From Tetragonia tetragonoides (taxonomy: Eukaryota; Streptophyta; Magnoliopsida; Caryophyllales; Aizoaceae): 64,000 bases of DNA. Shown in pieces: positions 56,833 through 64,000 of the stretch. Each line of letters opens with the position of its first letter. The first letter of the stretch is position 1. The notes under the pieces are model-generated. The model did not search any database and had not been told where the DNA came from. It saw only the letters and a list, made by a program, of their open reading frames with translations. The position numbers were made by a program, and so were the translations under genes. The stretch lies in the NCBI GenBank assembly GCA_038025085.1, contig CM076148.1, forward strand, positions 4,557,501 through 4,621,500, read 5' to 3'.

Positions 56833-56875
<43 letters not shown>

Positions 56876-58010
56876 GTGTGTGTTTGGCTTGAAGAGTATT
56901 CCTGTTGTTGGACCTGTTTCTTTCAAACAAAATTTGGGCGCTATTATTGTCAGGCCAAGAAACATTAATGTCAGGCCATTAATTCTTTAGGTTGACAATT
57001 TAATCCTTCATATTAATTAGGCAACCCAAATCATTCTCTCTCTCTCATATTAGGACTTTAGCTAGGCTTCCTTATTTACATACTGAATAGTATCTATCTA
57101 TTTTAATCATAATGATAGTCAAATAAAAATATTGTCAAAAGTACAACAAAATTTTTTGTTCATACAAAATATTCAAGAAATTAAAAGGAAAGTTGTATCA
57201 TATATATTTTGACTCCCTAGTTAAGAATTAAGATCCAATAAAAAGTTAAAAAATGCTATTAGGTTCAATTTTTTTGACTGTTGGGCTTAAGTGTAACTGA
57301 TCGCCGGCAAACGTGAATTAATTAATTAAATGCAAACATTCATTTGCTTGATTTTTTTCTTTTTCCGTTCCGATATATATTGTGGATAATGCAATTAGAA
57401 TTTACAAGTTATATAATCTTTATGTCAATAGTGTGCTACCATGAAAATTAAAAAGCCATGGGTTAAGGTATGGTGAGACCAATTAACTGTAACGTGATAT
57501 TATTTTGAATCTCCCTCCCAATTTTATTGCTAAATTGATGGAGTTGTTGGATTCCTAATTCTAATATATTTTCTATAATTTTGTTTCCTAAAAAGGCAAT
57601 TAAAGATAGTTGGGAGAGAATATGTATTTTGCCTTATTAATATGAAGGGCTATATTGTCAACTCAAAAATGAGTGACCGGGCATTAGTGTTTTTAGGACT
57701 GGCAATAACAACGACCAAAAATTTACTCCTATCATTTCCTTTACCATTTTTGCATGTAGTTTTCTTCTTCTAATTTATTTATTTATATTTATTTATTATT
57801 ATTTTTTTTTTTTTTTGCGTTTTGGCTTCCTTACTTGGAAGAAGAGTGTTCCCATTTCTTTCACTTTCCTTTACAAGTTTTGTATTAAAATTTTCATTCT
57901 TGAAAGAAAAAAATTCCCCTTTCTTTCACTCCCTTTTTCATTTTTTGCATTTAATCTCTTTTTTTTTTTGGCGTTTTGGCTTCCTTTCTCATTTGTCTTC
58001 TTTAACCTAA
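55911..58010. other. Intergenic, low-complexity tracts
   Basis: No gene recognised. Contents: a TTTTGC hexamer run (about 56690-56727), a 40-bp T run (56835-56874), and AT-rich sequence. Two phrases on mail-like short repeats (TTCCCCTTTCTTTCAC and TTTGGCGTTTTGGCTTCC) recur near 56775, 57820 and 57920-57985, an irregular local repeat. Confidence 0.45.
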
Positions 58011-58012
58011 TA

Positions 58013-58050
58013 CTAGATGGATGCCTGTGTGTTGCACGGACTGTGATTAT
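58013..58050 (-). mobile_element. Decayed Helitron 3' terminus
   Basis: On the minus strand an imperfect hairpin (CCGTGCAACACACAGG) is followed by CATCCATCTAG and a flanking T, resembling the Helitron 3' ends at 13.7 and 50.5 kb. The 5' end was not found, so the extent is unknown. Confidence 0.5.
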
Positions 58051-58663
58051 ATAATAAAATTAATATAACATGATTATTAATCTTATTAAAAACTCAAAAT
58101 GTAATTATCACTTTTGAAAAAATATTAGTAATATATGAATAAATATTAATATAATCCAATGAGTATCATGGATGTCATATAATAAGATTACTATGACTTT
58201 ATAGGGGGCATCTCGTATAATTTAAACTCATATTACCAATTTTAATTAATTTAATTGATTCACCCTATATGTTACATGATCTAAGAGGTCATAGTTCCAA
58301 ATTCTTTCTATACTTGATGTTGTTACGTACGTCAATGCTCTTATGTTGATATAATACTACTTTTCAAAAAGTAAAGTCGTTTAAGACATAAATCTTAGAA
58401 TCACAAAACAAATTTTAATGCTTGCTTGATTATTTTTTCAAACGTGTACACATTAATGATCATATTACGTAGAGTTATAAAAGTATACGTGATAATAGTC
58501 AAGTTTCCTATTAAAAATTGGACCTAGAATCATTTTGAAATCATCATTTATTTCTTTATTCTACATACACATACTCGTTTTTATTATATTTTTTTTCTTG
58601 AAATTGCTTTTAAGTTTCTATAACGAATACACGTATATTTTCTCTTTTTTTTCGTCATCACGT

Positions 58664-58982
58664 CTTGTGTGGACTTAGTCCACCGTGGGCCAAGTAAATT
58701 TGAGGAGTGACTCCAGATGAAGTAGGGGGTGGCTCCACTATTAGAGGGGTGACACCAAACTAAGTATAAATTTCAGGGGTGACTCCACTATTAGAGGGGT
58801 GACACCAAATATAAATTAGAGGGTTGACTCTAGGTGAAGTAGAAGGTAGCTCCAGGTGAAGTAGGGGGTGACTCCGATCCACTATTAGAGGGGTGACTCC
58901 ATGTGAAGTATGGGGTGACTCCACTATTAGAGGGATGACTCCAAGTGAAGTATTGGTCCACCATGGACTAAGTCCACACAAG
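58664..58982. mobile_element. MITE of the TTGTGTGGACTTAGTCC family (member D)
   Basis: Best-preserved ends of the family: CTTGTGTGGACTTAGTCCAC at the left and GGACTAAGTCCACACAAG at the right, a 16-18 bp inverted match continuing into CCATGGTGGACC. The interior is 8-10 degenerate units of GGGGTGACTCCACTATTAGA and GGTGAAGTAGGGGGTG, the same array seen on the opposite strand in members A and B. A loose unit also lies at 60028-60085. Confidence 0.75.
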
Positions 58983-59443
58983 TTTTTGTATTTTTTTTTT
59001 ATGTTGCAACTCTTTAGTTGTGTCAAACTAATTACTCTTTTAGGTGGACACATGCATACTATGTTGTAAAAATTAAGCATCTTTTATATACTCATACTTT
59101 ATTTTCTTAATCAATAAAACATACTACCACAAATGAGTCTCATTTTAAAATATATTTTGTACTCTTTTCAATGATATAAGATATTTAATTTTTTAAGCGG
59201 TAGAAATAAAGTTATATGTTAGTTAAAATCTATTAATAGTCTACTAATTAACGATTTAGGAAAGTACAACTTTAGTATATATTCTACATCAAAACCTGTG
59301 ATAGTCTACTCTTTAACGATTTAGAAAGTACAATTTTATTATATATTCTATACCAAAACCCATACTTCTAATTTATATTAATATTAAAATTTTATTATAA
59401 TGCTTCGCTAATGTGGACGTCTTCAATGCTGTTAGAAAATGCC

Positions 59444-59578
<135 letters not shown>

Positions 59579-59596
59579 ACCATATATATATATATA

Positions 59597-59876
59597 CTCC
59601 ATCCATTTCACAAAATAAGACATATTTTGATCTCATTTTTGTTTCACAATATAAGGCATATTTTGACTTTTGACCATTTTCAATGAGTATTTATTTATTG
59701 TTAGTGTTCCCACTTTACTTTTCTTTTTTCTTGTCATTTATTTCTTTTCTCTCTCCAAAGGTTTATTTAATGTTTAAGGATAATTTAGTCTTTTTACCAT
59801 ATCTATTTTTTAAATTCCCAATTTCTTAATTTGTGTGCAAAGTCAAAAGTTGACTTATATTATAAAACAGATGGAG
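59597..59876. mobile_element. Stowaway MITE
   Basis: TA flanks both ends (59595-59596, 59877-59878). The termini CTCCATCCATTTCACAAAAT and the reverse complement of CTCCATCTGTTTTATAATAT form inverted repeats extending into AAGACATATT/AAGTCAACTT. It is 280 bp, non-coding, and inserted at the edge of the AT microsatellite. Confidence 0.82.
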
Positions 59877-60165
59877 TATTATATATGGTCTTATTAACAA
59901 GTTACTCGGGTAACTTGTTAAGGGGGATAATTTTATAATTTTTAGTCAAGTATTTAATGTTAAAGATTCCAATAATTAGTTAATTATACCATACAATTTA
60001 CTTTTACCCTCTTAGAAAATAGCAGGGGGGTGACTCCACTATTAAAGGGGTGGCTACAGGTAAAGTATGGGGTGACTACTCTTGAAGTTACTTCCAAATA
60101 AGCCATTAAAGTCGCTTTGCAGATCATCAACTCCATACCTCTTTCGAATCCGTCATTGCAACTAA

Positions 60166-60461
60166 GGCCCTGTTCTTTTCGTGGTTTCTATGCCGCATTT
60201 CGTTCCGTTCCGTACTACATCGCAATTTTCGTTCAGTTCTGCACCGCATTGCAATTTCCTTTCCGTTCCGCACAGCAACGTAATTTCCGTTCCGTTATGC
60301 ACTACAGTAGTTATATTTATTATTTCATTCCGTCCCGTGCTGCAATTTCCGTTTCGTTGCGCACCGCGCTGCAATTTTCGTTCCGTTCCGCACCGCGCTG
60401 TAATTTTCGTACCGTTCCGTTTCTCACCGTCACACATCATTTCGTTGACGAGAACAGGGCC
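60166..60461. mobile_element. Tourist-like MITE with GTTCCG/GCACCGC array (1)
   Basis: The ends GGCCCTGTTCTTTTCGT and the reverse complement of GGCCCTGTTCTCGTCAAC are flanked by TAA on both sides. The interior is a degenerate tandem array of about 35-bp units (CGTTCCGCACCGC...CAATTTC). Frames across it are artefacts. Confidence 0.82.
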
Positions 60462-60554
60462 TAAGTAGCACCAAGTGGGTCTGGTTTATTTCAGAACTGG
60501 TTTTTCTTTATTTGCTTAGTTTTTCTTTTTCGTAATTTGTTTCACATACAATAA

Positions 60555-60715
60555 GGCCCTGTTCTCTTCAACGGAATGGTACGGGACGTGAGAAACGGAA
60601 CAGAACAGAACGGCGCGGCGCGGATAATTCAAAAATATGTGAGACAAAATGAAGTACAGAATGCGATGTGAAACAGAACGTAATGCAACATGAAATCAAC
60701 GAAAAGAACAGGACC
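60555..60715. mobile_element. Tourist-like MITE, same family (2)
   Basis: GGCCCTGTTCTCTTCAACG and the reverse complement of GGTCCTGTTCTTTTCGTTG form the ends, with TAA on both sides. It is 161 bp. The array is much shorter than in the neighbouring element 93 bp away, with GGCGCGGCGCGG in the centre. Confidence 0.82.
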
Positions 60716-62964
60716 TAACTGTGCCCAAGCTGAAGAATTCCAAACTGAAAATCATAAATATTTTGAAGAAATCACTAGTACAAAAATCATCATCTGCATC
60801 GCCTAATATGTGACGGTTAATAGTGTAAACCTTACCCATAATAAAACAGTGGCATTTTTGTAAATAATGGTGGAGAATGTGTAGCGGTTCTACTCCATAA
60901 CCGCCGCAAAAAAGTCAAAAATGCAAAAAAAAAAAAAAATTGCCAAAAGAATATGCGACGGTTGACTTAAATGACCGCCACACAAAGTCTTCAATATGCA
61001 GCGGTCATTCAATTGGACCGTCACCCATTCTCTAAAGTAAAATACTACCCAGTATTCACAATCACTCCTCACTTTCCCTAATCCTCTTTCTTCTCCCGCT
61101 CTTCACCGCCTCAACTTCCTTCTCTCTCCTCTTTTCTCTCAATTTCTGAGTTCTCATCCTTGGCGATCGGCTTTTTTTTTCTTCTTTTTCCTGTGTTAAT
61201 TGCAGATCGAAGCTTTCCCGTCAGCCTCTAGCAAATCAGTAAGCAATTATTTGTGGTTGATTTGTTAATTTTGTTTGTTGGGTAGGGTTTGTGAATGTGA
61301 ATTTTTGGGTTCGATTATGGGGCTTAGTTACTGATTGCAGCGTTAGGGTTTAATTCTGCAAAATCTTGATTAGTTTGCTCTTTTTCGATTTCGCCCAGAA
61401 ATTGCAGTTCATTTATGGTCGAAAATTCGTGCTCAGAATTTTTACCCGCCTGCTTTCTCCATTGAAGCACACTTCAAGCTCCCACGCAAATCTTGTGGGT
61501 GATTTATTTGCGAATCTGAGGTATGTAATTTGGTGATTTATTATTTTTTCTGGGTTCTAGACACTCTGAATCGCAATTGGGTTTTGATCCTTAAATTTAG
61601 CTTTGCCTTAGTTCAGAATGGATGAACTTGTTTGGTGTATTTTTTGGATCTGATTTTGTTTTTATCATTGGGTTACCTCGAATTCCATTTCGATTTTTGT
61701 GTTGTATGTTTGTTCAGTAAGGACATCTGAAAATTGCTCTCAGATATATAATAAAGATTACCTATTTGATTTTGATTTCAGTTTTGGGAGAAGAAAGCTT
61801 GGAGATGACAGTGACGATTCTTGAGAATTAATCAATTAGTAATTTTGTTTTTCGTTTGTCAATCCGAGGTACTTACTTTTTTTTCCCTCATAGAATGAAA
61901 ACTATTTATTCTAAAAAATGTAATGGCATCTGGGTCAGACTGAGGTACATTTGTGTTTAGTTTCTAACCTTCAGTTTAGTTATGGCACTTAGCATGATTG
62001 TTCAAATGAGTTTTGATCTTGTTGTGGCTTAGCTTGCTATCAGCTTATCTGTTTTGTTGTTACTGCTGGTCCTTATGTGATTGTCATCTGTGGGCTATCT
62101 ATTAGTTAAGGTGGTCTAGCTGGCTGTTTTGCTAAAATTTATATATTTAGATGATAAGTAATCAAGACCATATAAATTGAAGTTCATAGGGATTGAATGA
62201 GATCTTGTTTATAGTGAAAAAAATTGCTGAACTAAATCTTTTTTCTGATCAGTTTTTCAGAACCATTTATACTTTCTTAAGGCTTAATTTTCCTTGCCAA
62301 AAGGCTGAAGATATAATCAACAACAAGTCTGCTAGGTGTAGTTCAAATATAGAGTAGTTGGGATTGCCATTTGTGAGCTTAAGGAAATTTTCCTTATGAT
62401 CTACATTGTTTTTGTTGCTGCTGTATTCAGACTTAAAGATTGCATGTTGTGCTCTGATTTCTTCTTGTTATAATGCTGAAAACTTAACTAGAACGCAGCA
62501 CATGTATGGTGGCAACTATACAGATTAATTAGGACTTGTCTTCTGCATGTTTTAAGGAGTTTTCGCCCATGTTTGTGAATGAGTATTGATCTGAAAGTTT
62601 CATAATTAAATTTTACACTTGCAGACCACTTTTTGAGTGTTCTAAGGATGCGAATACTATGCTAAATGAGTAAACTAAGTGGTGAGTTAAATAGACAATT
62701 AGGACCAATTTCTATGTGTGCAAATTGATAATTCCTTCCTGCCTAGGGGCTGTTTTTGTGATATCATTTTCTGGTCTGAATTCTTTGAGTATGGAATTGG
62801 CTTTTACTGGTTTGGAGGTCCTTAGACCCATTAGGAAGCTTATGAATAGATAGAGAAAGTAAGGCTGTATCAGGGTAGTGCAACAAGACAAATAAATACT
62901 CTGATCTCTTGTGGTTCAGATAGTAACCTTATATCTACTTCTGAAACGCCGCGACATAGGTTGT

Positions 62965-63235
62965 TGTCGTGACAGCAGCAGCCGCCGAGCCAGCAGCCGC
63001 TGTTGCAGCCGCTGTGACAGCGGACTGCAGCCGCTGTTGCAGCCGCTGTGACAGCAGGCTGCAGCCGTTGTGACAGCAGGCTGCAGCCATTGTGGCAGGA
63101 GGCTGCTGCCGTTGTGGCAGCAGGTGTGACAGCATGCTGCAGCCGCTGTTGCGCAGGTGTGACAGCATGCTGCAGCCGCCGTTGCAGCAGCTGTGACAGC
63201 ATGCTGCAACCGCTGTTACAGCAGCTGCTGTCACA
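62965..63235. repeat. GCAGC-rich minisatellite
   Basis: Imperfect units of about 12-21 bp (TGCAGCCGCTGTGACAGCA) repeat across some 270 bp, sharply GC-rich in an AT-rich setting. Open frames in it on both strands encode only Ala/Cys/Gln-type repeats and are artefacts. Confidence 0.85.
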
Positions 63236-63629
63236 TCACTAGATGTACTTTGTTGTTGTTCGTTTACTACTTGCGTCTTGCTGTTCGTTGCAGATTTCAG
63301 ACCTGTTTTTAGCCCATTAAAGCTTATTTTTGCATGTTCATAAGCTGGGGACTCCATGAAAAATTAGTGTGCGATGTGTGCAGCAGGTATTGCTTTAGTA
63401 TATGTGGCTTAGTGATTTTACCATGTATGTCTACTATATTCAGGTCTGAAAATTTAGATCTGAATTTTTAGAGTGAAGTGTCCATTGGTTCATGCTCTGA
63501 TGCTCTTATTTGCAGGTTTTTGATTGTCATTGTGATTGCAGCAGTTTTGATTGGCCAGCATTTTCTAATTTAATGAAATTATATAAGGCTATGCTTTGGT
63601 ACCTTTTATGTATTCAAGTGAGATTTTGA

Positions 63630-63702
63630 AGCCTACTAGCTCAGATGGTAGAGCAATTGTGCTATTGCACAAAAGACGTGGGTTCGAATCCCACGTAGGT
63701 TG
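63630..63702 (+). tRNA. tRNA-like sequence, anticodon unclear
   Basis: Acceptor AGCCTAC pairs with GTAGGTT; D arm TAGCTCAGATGGTAGAGC and T arm GTGGG-TTCGAAT-CCCAC are textbook A- and B-box sequences. The anticodon arm is odd: TTGTGC-TATT-GCACAA is a perfect 6-bp palindrome that leaves too small a loop for a normal anticodon in standard register. An A run follows 30 bp later. It may be a tRNA pseudogene or the head of a SINE inside the CACTA-like element. Confidence 0.45.
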
Positions 63703-63775
63703 ATTTAATGGGGATTTAATTTTGTTGCTAAAAAAAAAAAAGAGAATGTGCGACGGTTCACGTCAACAACCGTCA

Positions 63776-64000
63776 CTAGGGATGGCAGTGGGGCGGATAC
63801 AGGTGGATACCGCCCCGCATCCGCCCCAGTTGGGGTGGGGATGGGGGAGTGCTAGGTGGGGATGGGGCGGGGATGGTTTTGATAAAGCAAAACCGCCATG
63901 GGGATGGGGCGGGGGTGGTTTGCCTTCTTCACCCAGTGGATACCCGTTGGAGCCCCGCCCCACCTTATACCCGCTTACCCGCCCCGCCTCATACCCACAT
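63776..64000 (-). mobile_element. hAT-like MITE, partial (window edge)
   Basis: It begins GGGATGGCAGTGGGGCGG and matches, in inverse orientation, about 38750-38966 with roughly nine in ten bases alike by eye. It continues past the end of the window, so the far end and target duplication are unseen. Confidence 0.65.

Larger units (their letters stand above)
60773..63775 (+). mobile_element. CACTA-like transposon, left part (partial)
   Basis: It starts CACTAGTACAAAAATCATC, a CACTA-type terminus, followed by subterminal motifs GCGACGGTT / AACCGTC (60813, 60953, 61000-61020). The same motifs recur at 63746-63775 just before another element begins. Between them are CT-rich leader-like sequence with several plausible AG|GT junctions (for example GCGAATCTGAG|GTATGT near 61520), a CAGC minisatellite and a tRNA-like sequence, but no transposase frame. 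The right terminus is not identified; the element may extend beyond the window. Confidence 0.6.

Noticed and set aside
60117..60468. Phe/Arg/Ser-rich frames
   Set aside because: They run through the tandem core of a Tourist-like MITE.
62870..63357. Ala/Cys-rich frames on the minus strand and one on the plus strand
   Set aside because: They are products of the GCAGC minisatellite; frames are open on both strands only because of repeat composition.

Overview
The window is nuclear DNA of a flowering plant. Signs of this are spliced genes with GT-AG introns, plant F-box genes, eukaryotic tRNA genes, and many plant transposon types (Copia, L1-type LINEs, Helitrons, Tourist, Stowaway, hAT, Mutator and CACTA relatives, SINEs). 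An amaranth-inhibitor-type knottin family and a 23-kDa jasmonate-induced-protein-like gene suggest Caryophyllales (beet, spinach or quinoa group); that placement is inference.

Layout. 1-8.3 kb: a two-exon TatD-type metal-dependent hydrolase gene (2851-3897) flanked by tRNA-Asp(GTC) genes, with more tRNA-Asp copies at 7.0-7.4 kb. 8.3-11.7 kb: a three-exon F-box/LRR gene (+) convergent with an F-box/FBA gene (-). 11.7-14.8 kb: MITEs, a Helitron 3' end and decayed copies of a small Cys-motif gene. 15.2-19.65 kb: a knottin-like pseudogene broken by a Helitron, which itself carries a 5'-truncated LINE, and by a MITE. 19.7-26.2 kb: a rearranged second copy of the F-box pair and an inverted, dead second copy of the TatD locus, the latter hit by a small LTR element with perfect ends. 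26.2-33.8 kb: tandem arrays, a CACC-rich element and a newly modelled three-exon gene (30313-32294). 34.5-39 kb: a scattered antisense LINE and MITEs. 39.5-49.4 kb: an intact knottin-like secreted peptide gene and, on the other strand, a paralogue whose intron holds a Mutator-like MITE that in turn holds a complete 5.66-kb Copia element with apparently identical LTRs. 49.5-64 kb: a short Helitron, tRNA-Trp and tRNA-Asp, two SINEs with target duplications, a frameshifted jasmonate-induced-protein-like gene cut off by Copia debris, microsatellites, MITEs and the start of a CACTA-like element.

Probable working genes are few: TatD hydrolase, F-box/LRR, the 202-codon unknown gene, one knottin-like peptide, the young Copia polyprotein, and several tRNAs. 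The F-box/FBA gene is uncertain because its ATG is out of frame. The rest records local duplication followed by decay and nested transposition. Several insertions can be dated relative to one another because an undisrupted paralogue within the window shows the empty site.
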